From contig NW_017804453.1 in assembly GCF_001625305.1 (NCBI RefSeq), positions 1,409,068 to 1,473,067 on the forward strand: 64,000 bases of DNA. Direction: 5' to 3'. Numbering within the stretch: the stretch's first letter is position 1; each line of letters starts with the position of its first letter. Below the pieces are notes generated by a model that was not told where the DNA came from, did no database searches, and saw only the letters and a program-made list of their open reading frames with translations. The position numbers and the translations under genes were made by a program. This stretch comes from Branchiostoma belcheri (taxonomy: Eukaryota > Chordata > Leptocardii > Amphioxiformes > Branchiostomatidae). This document shows, piece after piece, positions 1 to 14,300 of the stretch.

Positions 1-18
1 TTGGCTGTTTACCTTTAG

Positions 19-2372
19 CTGTGCCGCCCTTGTTTGTGTGTGTGACTTTGGACATCCAGTTTTCCACACAACTGAGAAACCCCGAATCAGCCGATTTCTC
101 CAGTATTACAAGTGTTCTCCAGACAGAGGTATGAAACAAATTTTGCCCATTGAAAAAAAATACTCTAGGGCTAACATGGGTTAAAATGTTTGTAGGTTTA
201 ATGCATAAAGCAACATTGATGACATTTTGAATCTTTTTGTGCAGCTTTCCCAAATGTTTGAGTCTATCGCGGGATTCCAAAGTACATCAATTGTCAGTTA
301 CCAACCGGCGTGAGTACACTTCTAATAAGTCTAATGATATTTGATGATGTACATTTGTAATCTTAATGGTATTCTTGTTAATTAGCAATTCTCGTAATAG
401 AATTTGAAGAACACATGGAAAAGCAAATCTGCATGTCTTGATACCATTTCAGCCCTGGAAATAAAGTCAAAGCATCGATTGCTGTCTATGTTGCCGTGTT
501 TTCGGCTACCACCATGAAGCAAACCTTTACCACGGTTGTAAGCACTGGCAACCTGGGATCTATATCAGTGAATGCAAGCTCTGCCATCGTCATTGAACAG
601 GGTAAAACGTTTTTTTTCTTAGTACTTTACTTTTTAGGCAGTCTATGTTTTTGATAAATAAGCGAATGTTTGTTGATCTGAAGATAATATACGTCGACCA
701 TACAATGTAGCTCTCGGCCAAAAAAAACGAGAACCAAGTTTATTGTTTGGCAAAAGCATAAAATGCTTGATTGTAGTATGACCTTGAAGCTGACCTTGAT
801 CGAACTTACCGTTCCTTATGAACAGAATGCACAGCACGCTGAGGACAGAAAGTCTGCCAAGTACGAAGGACTGATTAATGGCATAAACGTACATAGTGGG
901 TACAGAGCTACACTCGTTACAGTTGAAGTTGGAAGTAGAGGATGGATTAACAGTGAGAACACTGCGAAACTGAAGTCACTCTGCCTAGTCAGTCATAAGG
1001 ACCGTGAAGTCAGACATCTTAAAAGTAGACTGGGGAAGTGCGCACTTTGTGCATCTTATGCCACATACTGCGCTAGAAACACACAGGGTTGGGAAAGTAC
1101 CTCAGGGCTATTCTCTTGTAAAAGATAAATTTGATGCAACAGGCTTGATTCTTTTCTTTTAACCTTTAAGTTCTAGAAAACATTTTTTGTAAGTATACGT
1201 ATAAATGAAATGTATGTGTAGAAAACAATTTTAATCGAAAAGTTTAATGTCCGATGCACACTTGTTACATTTTACTTACCCTGCGCCCTCCTTATAATTA
1301 TAATGAGATAAAGGGCTGGCCTAGGTGTACTTCAACGAGTCATCTTGTATATATTTGTATATTGAAATAAAGATGATTTTAACCCCCTGGCATGCATAGC
1401 AAGGACCGTAATCATTACCCAAACCGTACCTCCGGCTGTTGTTAATGTTACTGACGCTTAAGTCAAGCTGTGTTCACCTTTTACCAGAAACCACTTCAAC
1501 CGTCGTAAGTCTTGTTGTTGAGACCAATTGCAGTGCAGATCTGCTCAATCCTGAGTCAGCAACGTACATCGCCCTGGTCGCTCGACTTGAGTCTGCGGTA
1601 AGAGTACACAACTACTTAACTATTTGATAAGATTTATACTAGGCTTAAACATGATAAAACCTGGGTAGATCTCGATGGAGAAGACCCTAAACAAGTTTCT
1701 GTAGATATGGACATTAGTATATATTAATGTTTATTACAAGGAAACGGTAGACTAATGCAATTCTTTACTTGATTCTTTCTTTTTATGTAAGGGTGAAGTT
1801 GTCACAAGGTTTGCAGTGAGTACCTTGTAAATTTACATCGTTTTCTTTTGTCTTTCTTATTTTAGGTACTGTCGATTCTTGAAAATACCCCAGGCGTTGT
1901 TTCCATTGAAGTGACCAGAGTCAGTTGCTCGTAAGTCCGAATTGTAAATGAAGGAACTTCTTAATTTTTGTTAAAAAGTTGTTTTCGATGTCGATCTCGT
2001 GTCTGTATCTCTGATATATATACATTATGTCATGATATGACTTACAAACACCTGATATATTTTAGAATAAAAGAGACTAACACCAATATATATCAACTGC
2101 CGTCATTGTACATAGGGAAAACTGATTCAAAGCCCGCACAACTACATTTGCACAATACTATTCACCTTTACATCTGATCTGAGATATATATATAAGACTA
2201 GCCAATTTGTTGATTTGCCTTTTCAGTGGCCTCAATATCCTGGTCACAATTTTAATGACAGTCACAGAAACGACATCATCTAATGTAGTAACAACCATTT
2301 CTACGACTGTGTCGTCTGGTTCTCTTGGCTCCATCTCCGTGGACTCTACATCGTTTAATTCAGGAGAGGCTG
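19..2372 (+). CDS. SEA-like domain pair 1 (six exons)
   Basis: Exons 19-128, 245-309, 453-601 form one SEA-like domain and 1488-1597, 1866-1930, 2227-2372 a second. Exon lengths 110/65/149 and 110/65/146 recur in later units, with phases 1-0, 0-2, 2-1. The first exon has the SEA N-terminal pattern (F-S-T-Q-L-R-N-P-E-S), the second the central strand, the third a long strand-helix region ending in the recurring G-[NS]-L-G-S-I-[ST]-V. The autoproteolytic G-S-V-V-V site of classical SEA domains is absent, so these are probably structural spacers. The 886-bp intron 602-1487 holds no gene I recognise. Confidence 0.75.
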
Positions 2373-5300
2373 GTAAGGTCGTGAATTACAGTAAACATAA
2401 TGTCTATTTTCTTAAAATGTTGAAACATGGTACGCCATTCCGAGGAAATATTAAAGTCATTATCGTATACAATTGTAAAATATATGATAATATATATTGC
2501 CTTGTAGAATTCGTGCACGCCAATAAAACGAGCACACTTGGTTTCAGCCACTCTTTGTCGAAATCCCCTGGACATCATCTTTCTCCTGGACGGATCAGGA
2601 AGTGTTGGGGCCTCAAATTTCGAGAAAGTCAAGCAGTTTACCAAGAAAACAATCAGTGGATTTGACATTGGTCCATCGGCAACTCAAGTAGGGGTTATTC
2701 AATACAGCACGCGGATCAGACAAGAGTTTTCCATGAACTCTTTCCTCACAAAAGAGACATTATCTGTTGCGATCGATGAAGTACAGTACATGAGAGGAGG
2801 GACTCTGACTGGAAAAGCCATTCGCTACGTGACGAAGTATGGATTTGGCAGGTCTGATGGGGCTCGTTTGGGTGTTCCAAAGGTTGTCATCGTCGTAACT
2901 GACGGTGTTTCTGGCGACGCAGTTGCTGCACCTGCCTTAGAAGCACAACAGAAGGGAATTACTGTCTATGCCATCGGCGTTTCCGGATATGACGCAGATC
3001 AGTTGGAACAAATAGCCAGCAACAACAACACTTTAGCGTTGGTGGACAACTTCAACCTCTTGGATAATCTCCGGAACACGCTGCTGACAGGAGTGTGTTA
3101 TGGTTAGCTTTTTTTCGTAAACTAGCACATCAATCTATTCCTTTTGATTCCTTATAGACTTGTATCTGATATCAAACCAAAATGATTCCAAGATGGAAAA
3201 GTAACTTTTATAATGACGACGTTTTTGAATATCCTTTTCATTAAACAGCACATGTGGAGCATTTTTACATGACTGCCCTCCTTTATTGCAGCTGCTACAC
3301 CAGTTTTTACATCTGTGACGGTAAACGTGCCGTTCACTGCTGATCTTAGGGATCCGGGATCAGCAGCTTTCACCACCCTGTCTGCCAGTCTTAAAACAGA
3401 GGTGCGTTAATAATAGTTATACAGTTATATGTTTAGTTTCATATATGGTTCATTACGGTCCTAACTGTTTGGTTTATATTAATATTCTAAATAATGAAAC
3501 TACATACTCTTGTTTATAGATCATACGTGTACTTGCAACAGTTGTGGGAGTTCAGAGTGTTTCGATAGTCGGCTTCCAACCAGCGTGAGTATTAACTAAA
3601 GTTGTTTTGTGTAAACCACTGCATCCCGAATTGCAAAGCGTTAATGGTTGTAAAACTGTGGATCTCGATGATGTACTTTTGAAGTGGCAATATCTAATAT
3701 TCAGTTCATACAGTCGCTTATAAAATTCTTTAAAGTCCAACCAATTTGACACTGTGAGATTAATCTATTTTCCTCTATTCCTCTATTCTTCTGAAGGCCT
3801 GCCAACCAGCTGAAAGTGGTAATAGCCGTAGCTGTCTCTGAGTACGCTGCAGTCACCATGAAGCAAACATTTGTCACAGCGGTACAAACAGGGAGTTTGG
3901 GTTCTATAACTGTAGTCTCAAGTTCAGCTGGTTTTGTAGAAGAATGTAAGTATACTCCTTTACGGCCTACTTGCTTTAATTTGGTCTTTTTTTGTATTCT
4001 GACATTCTTCTGAGATTGCCAACAACTCTTTGTGGTTGAGCGGAGAAGTGTAAAAGTATGTTTGACTGTTTTTTAGCAACATCTGAGGTGACCGTGACAC
4101 TTGTCGTTCAAGAGACATTTACGGCTGATCTTCTCAACGTGGAGAGTCAAGCATTTGCCACGTTAAAGACGCGCATCGAAACTCAGGTAAAGAAAAGGGC
4201 GTCTACTGCTATGTTGTTAATCATTATGTATCGAATCGGTCAATAATGCTGTTCAACTAATATATTGACTTTTTTAAAATAAATTTCTTTCAGATGTTTA
4301 CTGTATTCAATAATGTAAGCGGAGTCTCAGCAGTACAGGTCACTGACTTCAGTTCGTCGTGAGTATTAAATGAGATTTTTGTTGCATCTTTTACCTTCGG
4401 ATCCGTTTTTTTGCACTGACTGTATGTTTTGAGGAAGAGTACACTAATTGTCACAAGTTGTCCAAACTGCATTGTGCCTAATTATTCATTTTATAACGTA
4501 TCATTTCAGTGGGCTTAACATTATGGTCTCGATTACTCTGACGGTTACGGTGACGTCCTCAACTACAGTTATAACGACAATTTCCACGGCTGTTTCATCT
4601 GGATCTCTTGGCTCCATCACCGTGGACTCAACGTCCTTCGTTTCAGGAGAAGCTGGTAAGAACAGTGTCTTTTTAACTATTAGCATATTTTTTGTTACTG
4701 TTTTAAACCTTTTCATCTAAAATATTACACTTGGTATCATTGTATATTTGTATCAATCAGTGTCCTATCGTATTTGTGTAGACGTGTTTTCGCATGTCTA
4801 AGAGAACGAGTCCTTTCTTTCAGCCACTCTTTGCCGAAATCCCCTGGACATTATCTTTCTCCTGGACGGATCAGGAAGTGTTGGGGCCTCAAATTTCGAG
4901 AAAGTCAAGCAGTTTACCAAGAAAACAATCAGTGGATTTGACATTGGTCCATCGGCAACTCAAGTAGGGGTTATTCAATACAGCACACGGATCAGACAAG
5001 AGTTTTCCATGAACTCTTTCCTTACTAAAGAGACATTATCTGCTGCGATCGATGAAGTACAGTACATGAGAGGAGGGACTCTGACTGGAAAAGCCATTCG
5101 CTACGTGACGAAGTATGGATTTGGCAGGTCTGATGGGGCTCGTCCGGGTGTTCCAAAGGTTGTCATCGTCGTAACTGACGGTGTTTCTGGCGACGCAGTT
5201 GCTGCACCTGCCTTAGAAGCACAACAGAAGGGAATTACTGTCTATGCCATCGGCGTTTCCGGATATGACGCAGATCAGTTGGAACAAATAGCCAGCAACA

Positions 5301-8300
5301 ACAACACTTTGGCATTTGTGGACAGCTTCAACCTCCTTGATAATCTTAGGAACACGCTACTAACAGGAGTGTGTTATGGTAAGCTCGTGTTGTATGCATA
5401 TACACGTTTACTCCGTCTTTCTTGTCGTTGTGATTCTAAAAAATGTATTCCTTATATCTAAAATTGAAGCAAGATAGATTCTATGTTCCGGCTGGCAATT
5501 CCGTATTCTTGATAATGTGATTTATGTGTTTTAAAGTTACATGTCGTATTATAGATTTTCCTTTTTTTAAAATAATTATTTCAGCCGCCACGCCGGTTTT
5601 TACATCTGTGACGGTAAACATGGCGTTCACTGCTGATCTGAGGGATCCGGGATCAGCAGCATTCACCACCCTGTCCGCAAGTCTTAAAACAGAGGTGCGT
5701 CAATAGTTACACCGGCATGTTTATAGTTTTGATGATGTTTGATGTTTGATGTTTATTAGATATCCATTAGATTAGATAACAAATCTAATCTATTCTTCCT
5801 GGATTCATAAAACACAGAGTACACAAATGTAATTACAAATTAAGGCACATAACATAACACTTACATCCATTAGACTGCAACTAGCATAAAACTACAGAGC
5901 AAACAATTACAACTACAAAGCAGCACGACATTACCAGATCGCTATTGGGAGGTCAGAGGTCGCATACAATAATAATAATATATTCAGCTTCTTGTTTGTG
6001 CCAGTACCTTACCACCAGTGCTTTAAGGGTTTGTATGTATCTATCTTGTGAGTCATCATGTCATTTATGATGTTCCTGAACAGTGTTGGTGTGGTTGACC
6101 TGGCGTGTGGTGTAAGGTTGTTGTGAGATTTTATGCATCTATAAACGAATGTTCTTTCCATTGCGGTTATCTTCAGTTTAGGCAGTCTTAAGCCACCTCC
6201 TGTCGCAAGTCGGGTGCTGTGGCCATGAGAATTGTCTATTCGTTGGAACTTGTCGTAGCTCACTTCTGTTTTTTCAAAATTTTATTGAATATCAATAGCG
6301 CGTTTTTGTATAGTCTTCCTGGTCCAATGGCCACGGAAAATTTAGACTGGGACAACTAAATGGACACTTTGTGACATTTTTGGCACAATAGAAAATAATC
6401 AACATCAGAATGCTTATATATATATTTTGTTTATCGCGATACTTGCAAGTTAATGAAATTGCCTGGCAAACTCCATAAAATTGCCAAACTCTCCAATACC
6501 CCTATTAATTGGGCTGCCTACCGCAGAGTACGTAATCGACTTTCTAATACTATATCTAATAGTAAATCCTCATGTCATAATCGCCTTGTTAACTCACTTA
6601 ATGAACCATCAACTCTAGGTAGCATATTGTAAAATATTTTTTCCAAACCAAAAGTTACTTCTACAATTCCTTTTCTTAAGTTTTGAGTGGTAATGACCTA
6701 CTCTTTGTTTTTTTGTGTTAAGTATCTGACTAATTAAACTACACGCTCTCTCCTTTAGATTACACGAGCACTTGTGTCTGTTGTGGGAGTACAGAGCGTT
6801 TCCATTGTCGGCTTCCAACCGGCGTGAGTATTGATAGTTACACCAAAGAAGTTGCAAGAAAAAAGACTGAATTTTTATGTTACCAAGCAGTACTTCTTTA
6901 ATCGATGTTTTTTATATGTGCTCTGTGAACAAACATTTGGTATGGTGTGCACACTGGGACAACCGAAAGCTGCTTTATTTTTTTCAGACCTGCCAACCAA
7001 CTGAAAGTGGTTATAGCCGTAGCTGTCTCTGAGTACGCTGCAGTCACCATGAAGCAAACATTTGTCACAGCGGTACAAACAGGGAGTTTGGGTTCTATAA
7101 CTGTAGTCTCAAGTTCTGCTGGTTTTGTAGAAGAATGTAAGTATACTCCTTTACGGCCTACTTGCTTTAATTTGGTCTTTTTTTTTATTTTGACATTCTT
7201 CTGAGATTGCCAACAACACTTTGTGGTTGAGCGAAGAAGTGTACAAGTATGTTTGACTGTTTTTTAGCAACATCTGAGGTGACCGTGACACTTGTCGTTC
7301 AAGAGACATTTACGGCTGATCTTCTCAACGTGGAGAGTCAAGCATTTGCCACGTTAAAGACGCGCATCGAAACTCAGGTAAAGAAAAGGGCGTCTACTGC
7401 TATGTTGGTAATCATCATGTAACGAATCGGTCAATAATGCTGTTCGACTAATATATTGACTTTTTAAAATAAATTTCTTTCAGATGTTTACCGTATTCAG
7501 TAATGTAAGTGGAGTCTCAGCAGTACAGGTCACTGACTTCAGTTCGTCGTGAGTATAAAATGAGATTTTTGTTGTATCTTTTACCTTCGGATCCGTTTGT
7601 TTGCACTGACTGTATGTTTTGAGGTAGGGTACACTTATTATCACAAGTTGTCCAAACTGCATTGTGCCTAATTGTCTTCGTCAGAAGGACTATGAAATTG
7701 TCTCGCCGGAGTTTGGGGAACTGCGGATTTTGCGATATAACTCTAGAAGGCATAATTCGACGTCCATGATTTTTGGCAGGCATATTACCGCTGTTGAGGC
7801 CAAAGTCAAGTACAAGTTTTGGCTTCGTGGGGGGTCCGTGCGTCACGGTAGTGCACCTTTTGTGTTTGTGGCTTGTTAGCAAGATAACTCAAGTATTTGT
7901 AAAATGTTGATTATAATTCTTGGTGTGGTGCTTACTATTGTTAGGACCAAGGTTAAGTTCGTTACTGAGCTTCGTGGGGGGTTTCGTTGTGACTACAGGG
8001 GGCATTTCGTTAATTTTTCTTGTGAGCAGGATAACTTTTGTATGTGTGGATGGAAGTTAATGAAATTTGATAGGCATATTACTGTCGTGGTCTCCAAGAT
8101 TGAGTTCAAAGATGAGAGTCGTGGAGGTCGTTATGTCCCCGTAATAGGACCTTTTGTGTTTAGAAATCCTCCACCTACATCTGCTTGGAGACAGCCGACA
8201 GCTGGATATAGCCGGGGAACCCCATTATGGGATGGGATCAAATGCCGTTACATTGAGGGATTGTACTATAACTTCAGCAGGGGGAGGATAGGTTGGACAT

Positions 8301-11300
8301 ATGTCAGGTTAATTTCTACGGCCACACCAAGTAATTGCTATGGATGACGTCGACTGGAGACCTTAAATCTAATTACCTTAAATTTAAGGCAAGCGCGCAA
8401 TAAAAACACGAAGGGCCGAAAAACGAGGTGCCTAGATTTGGAATATACTAACTGTAGAAGTACAAATGTTAGGACATAAAGAACACAAGAAACAAGTCTT
8501 CTATTTGTCATAAAGACAAATTAACAAAACAGCAGTAGTCACCCTGTTCTGATTCTTTCCTTTATAACATCTTCTCTTATTATATTTTGCGGCGCTGTCG
8601 TGACACTTTCAACACAGTAAGAATTTCTTGAACGTTTTTTTTCCGGTAACAGTCCAAACTCAAATAACGTAGGGGGGGGGGGTAACACGGGTGACGACGC
8701 ATCTGTATAATCTGCGGCAAACCGTTTCAGGGTGTTCTGTACCATAGAAATAGTACAGAGAATCTTTTGGTCTTTAGACCAAATTGATTATTAAAAAGAG
8801 TGAAGAATACGCATGTTAATTTCTCTAGAACGATGTACCTCTGACGAAGACATGAGATCTCCGACCTCTAGTTATTCATTTTATAACGTATCATTTCAGT
8901 GGGCTTAACATTATGGTCTCGATTACTCTGACGGTTACGGTGACGTCCTCAACTACAGTTATAACGACCATCTCCACGGCTGTTTCATCTGGATCTCTTG
9001 GCTCCATCACCGTGGACTCAACGTCCTTCGTTTCGGGAGAAGCTGGTAAGAACAGTGTCTATTAACATATTTTTGTTACTGTTTGAAACCTTTTCACCTA
9101 AAATATTATACTCGATGTCATTGTATATTTGTATCAATGAGTGCCCTATCGTATTTGTGTAGACGTGTTTTCGCATGTCTAAGAGAACGAGTCCTTTCTT
9201 TCAGCCACTCTTTGCCGAAATCCCCTGGACATTATCTTTCTCCTGGACGGATCAGGAAGTGTTGGGGCATCAAAATTTCGAGAAAGTCAAGCAGTTTATC
9301 AAGAAAACAATCAGTGGATTTGACATTGGTCCATCGGCAACTCAAGTAGGGGTTATTCAATACAGCACACTGATCAGACAAGAGTTTTCCATGAACTCTT
9401 TCCTTACTAAAAGAGAACATTATCTGCTGCGATCGATGAAGTACAGTACATGAGAGGAGGGACTCTGACTGGAAAAGCCATTCGCTACGTGACGAAGTAT
9501 GGATTTGGCAGGTCTGATGGGGCTCGTTTGGGTGTTCCAAAGGTTGTCATCGTCGTAACTGACGGTGTTTCTGGCGACGCAGTTGCTGCACCTGCCTTAG
9601 AAGCACAACAGAAGGGAATTACTGTCTATGCCATCGGCGTTTCCGGATATGACGCAGATCAGTTGGAACAAATAGCCAGCAACAACAACACTTTGGCATT
9701 TGTGGACAACTTCAACCTCCTTGATAATCTTAGGAACACGCTACTAACAGGAGTGTGTTATGGTAAGCTCGTGTTGTATGCATTTACACGTTTACTCCGT
9801 CTTTCTTGTCGTTGTGATTCTAAAAAATTATTCCTTATATTTAAAATTGAAGCAAGATAGATTCTATGTTCAGGCTGGCAATTCCGTATTCTTGATAATG
9901 TGATTTATGTGTTTTAAAGTTACATGTCGTATTATAGATTTTCCTATTTTTTAAATAACTATTTCAGCCGCCACGCCGGTTTATACATCTGTGACGGTAA
10001 ACATGCCGTTCACTGCTGATCTGAGGGATCCGGGATCAGCAGCATTCACCACCCTGTCCACAAGTCTTAAAACAGAGGTGCGTCAATAGTTACACCGGCA
10101 TGTTTATAGTTTTCAGTGGTAATGACCTTCTCTTTGTTTTTTGTGTGTTAGTATCTGNNNNNNNNNNNNNNNNNNNNAGGTAAAGAAAAGGGCGTCTACT
10201 GCTATGTTGTTAATCATTATGTAACGAATCGGTCAATAATGCTGTTCAACTAATATATTGACTTTTTAAAATAAATTTCAGATGTTTACCGTATTCAGTA
10301 ATGTAAGCGGAGTCTCAGCAGTACAGGTCACTGACTTCAGTTCGTCGTGAGTATAAAATGAGATTTTTGTTGCATCTTTTACCTTCGGATCCGTTTTTTT
10401 TTGCACTGACTGTATGTTTTGAGGTAGGATACACTCATTGTCACAAGTTGTCCAAACTGCATTGTGCCTAATTATTCATTTTATAACGTATCATTTCAGT
10501 GGGCTTAACATTATGGTCTCGATTACTCTGACGGTTACGGTGACGTCCTCAACTACAGTTATAACGACAATTTCCACGGCTGTTTCATCTGGATCTCTTG
10601 GCTCCATCACCGTGGACTCAACGTCCTTCGTTTCAGGAGAAGCTGGTAAGAACAGTGTCTTTTTAACTATTAGCATATTTTTTGTTACTGTTTTAAACCT
10701 TTTCACCTAAAATATTACACTCGGTGTCATTGTATATTTGTATCAATCAGTGTCCTATCGTATTTGTGTAGACGTGTTGTCGCATGTCTAAGAGAACGAG
10801 TCCTTTCTTTCAGCCACTCTTTGCCGAAATCCCCTGGACATTATCTTTCTCCTGGACGGATCAGGAAGTGTTGGGGCCTCAAATTTCGAGAAAGTCAAGC
10901 AGTTTACCAAGAAAACAATCAGTGGATTTGACATTGGTCCATCGACAACTCAAGTAGGGGTTATTCAATACAGCACGCGGATCAGACAAGAGTTTTCCAT
11001 GAACTCTTTCCTTACAAAAGAGACATTATCTGCTGCGATCGATGAAGTACAGTACATGAGAGGAGGGACTCTGACTGGAAAAGCCATTCGCTACGTGACG
11101 AAGTATGGATTTGGCAGGTCTGATGGGGCTCGTTTGGGTGTTCCAAAGGTTGTCATCGTCGTAACTGACGGTGTTTCTGGCGACGCAGTTGCTGCACCTG
11201 CCTTAGAAGCACAACAGAAGGGAATTACTGTCTATGCCATCGGCGTTTCCGGATATGACGCAGATCAGTTGGAACAAATAGCCAGCAACAACAACACTTT

Positions 11301-14300
11301 GGCATTTGTGGACAACTTCAACCTCCTTGATAATCTTAGGAACACGCTACTAACAGGAGTGTGTTATGGTAAGCTCGTGTTGTATGCATATTCACGTTTA
11401 CTCCGTCTTTCTTGTCGTTGTGATTCTAAAAAAATGTATTCCTTTTATCTAAAATTGAAGCAAGATAGATTCTATGTTCAGGCTGGCAATTCCGTATTCT
11501 TGATAATGTGATTTATGTGTTTTAAAGTTACATGTCGTATTATAGATTTTCCTATTTTTTAAATAACTATTTCAGCCGCCACGCCGGTTTATACATCTGT
11601 GACGGTAAACATGCCGTTCACTGCTGATCTGAGGGATCCGGGATCAGCAGCATTCACCACCCTGTCCGCAAGTCTTAAAACAGAGGTGCGTCAATAGTTA
11701 CACCGGCATGTTTATAGTTTTGAGTGGTAATGACCTTCTCTTTGTTTTTTTGTGTTAAGTATCTGACTAATTAAACTACATGCTCTCTCCTTTAGATTAC
11801 ACGAGTACTTGTGTCTGTTGTGGGAGTACAGAGCGTTTCCATTGTCGGCTTCCAACCGGCGTGAGTATTGATAGTTACACCAAAGAAGTTGCAAGAAAAA
11901 AGACTGAATTTTTATGTTACCAAGCAGTACTTCTTTAACCGATGTTTTTATATGTGCTCTGCGGTTGTATGGTGTGCACAATGGGACAACCAAAAGCTGC
12001 TTTTTTTTTCAGGCCTGCCAACCAACTGAAAGTGGTTATAGCCGTATCTGTCTCTGAGTACGCTGCAGTCACCATGAAGCAAACATTTGTCACAGCGGTA
12101 CAAACAGGGAGTTTGGGTTCTATAACTGTAGTCTCAAGCTCAGCTGATTTCGTTGAAGAATGTGAGTAAACTTCACTTCGGTATGCTTGGTTTGCTCGAC
12201 TGTTCTTTCTTCTTGCTCAGTAATTCATTTTCATTGTGCTAAGGTTATTGACTTCTTCTTTGCGGTTTAGGTGATTAAGTCGTGCCGTCTTTCTTTTCCT
12301 TGCAGCAACATCTGAAGTGACCGTGTCACTTGTCGTACAAGAGGCATTTACAGCCGATCTTCTAACTGTGGAGAGTCAAGCATTTGCCACGTTAAAGACG
12401 CGCATCGAAACTCAGGTGTCAGATTCGAAACCTTCTTTAGATTGGTTATCGCTGTCACTAATCAGTTGATAATAAATGTTGAAATACTGACCTTTTTTCA
12501 AATTTCATATTTAGATGTTTGCTGTATTAAGCAGTGTATCTGGCGTCTCAGCAGTACAAGTCACAGAAATTCGCTCTTCGTAAGTATCAAATCAAACAGT
12601 CTGTTGTAACTTTTACCGGCCGCTCATTTATATCAACTGCAAGTTACACTTTCAGTAAAAACAATTGCATAACTCGTAGACTAGCTAATCTTATGATTTT
12701 ATACCTTGCCTTTTCAGTGGCCTTAATATTCTGGTATCGATTTCTCTGACGGTTACGGCGACGTCCTCAACGACCGTGATTACAACAGTTTCCACTGCTG
12801 TTTCATCTGGATCTCTTGGCGTCATCACTGTGGACTCGAACTCATTTGTCTCAGGAGAAGCTGGTAATTGACCATTCGTTTTGACATATCCATTTTTGCT
12901 CTCTAGTTTATGACGGTATTTCGTTCCATATGGTTGATGTGTTCAATTTGTGGCACATTCGCATTTGAATGCATGATTTCGTACAGCAAATTGTAATATG
13001 CTTGACGTTTTCAGAATTTGTAATATTTCTTACCTTTTCTTGTTTATCATTCACATTAGCAACCGTCTGTCGCAACCCACTCGACGTCATATTTCTTCTC
13101 GATGGATCAGGAAGTGTTGGTGCTGTCAATTTTGAGAAGGTTAAGCAGTTCGCCACAAAGACAGTCAATGGCTTTGACATTGGGCCTGAAGGAACTCAAG
13201 TTGGCATCATTCAATACAGCACAAGGACCAGGCAAGAATTCTCCATGAATTCATTCCAAACGAAGGAAAGTTTGGTCTCAGCAATTGACAACATTGACTT
13301 TATGGCCGGTGGCACTATGACCGGAAAGGCCATCAGATACGTAACAAAATATGGGTTTGGAGAATCTGACGGAGCTCGTCCTGGCATCCCGAAAATTGTC
13401 ATCATTGTTACAGACGGGTTGTCTTCTGATGACGTCGAGCAACCAGCTTTAGAGGCACAGCAGAAGGGCATCACTTTATATGCCATAGGTGTATCTGGAT
13501 ACGATATGGATCAGCTTGAACGGATTGCAAGTAACAACCAGACCCTGGCTGTGGTGGAAAACTTCAATCTCTTGGACAGCCTGAGGAATACACTGCTTAC
13601 AGGAATTTGCGATAGTATGTTCAACTTTTAAAGATTTTTTGTGATCAACAATGAATTATAATATCTGTATGTCTCGTACATTCCGTCTTTAAAAAAGCTT
13701 TATCAGTAGCCGCGACTTTTTAAAAATCTAGATTAATATTCCATGATCACAAATCATCATAGTATTCAAAACGATGTATCTCATTTCTCATTTCTATTAA
13801 TTACGGGTTACATGATGACATCGCTATAATAATTATCAGTATTGATTATTATATTACTTTATAACATTATATTATGTGATGTATTTCTGTTGCAGTCACT
13901 CCACCAGTCTTTGCGTCACTTACTCTCACGACACAGTTTTCGGCGGTTCTTCGCAATCCAGGCTCTGTTGAATTTAAGACTCTAGCAGCCACTGTAAAAA
14001 CCGAGGTGCATTTTATACATTCATACACGAGAAAATCATTCTTTGCATTTTGTAACGTGCATCCGTTGACAGGTTAAATAACGTTGATATGATGAGTATT
14101 ACTGACGTTTAATGTTGCTTTTTCCTTACAGATTCACAGTCAGCTTGTGTTGGTAGTTGGATTTCAACGCGTTTCTGTCATTGGATTTCAGCCGGCGTAA
14201 GTTATATTAGTATGGTATGATGGATTGCATGTACGTTACTATTGGCGAGATTGTTTTCAATCTTCCGTCACCGCATTTGGCTAATCTTGTAATGTTTTTA

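Noticed and set aside
763..1128. 121-codon ORF in the first long intron
   Set aside because: No domain or composition signal, lies between frame-compatible SEA exons.
7904..8347. 147-codon ORF inside the 1.2-kb element, considered as a transposase
   Set aside because: No catalytic motif visible; made of degenerate direct repeats.
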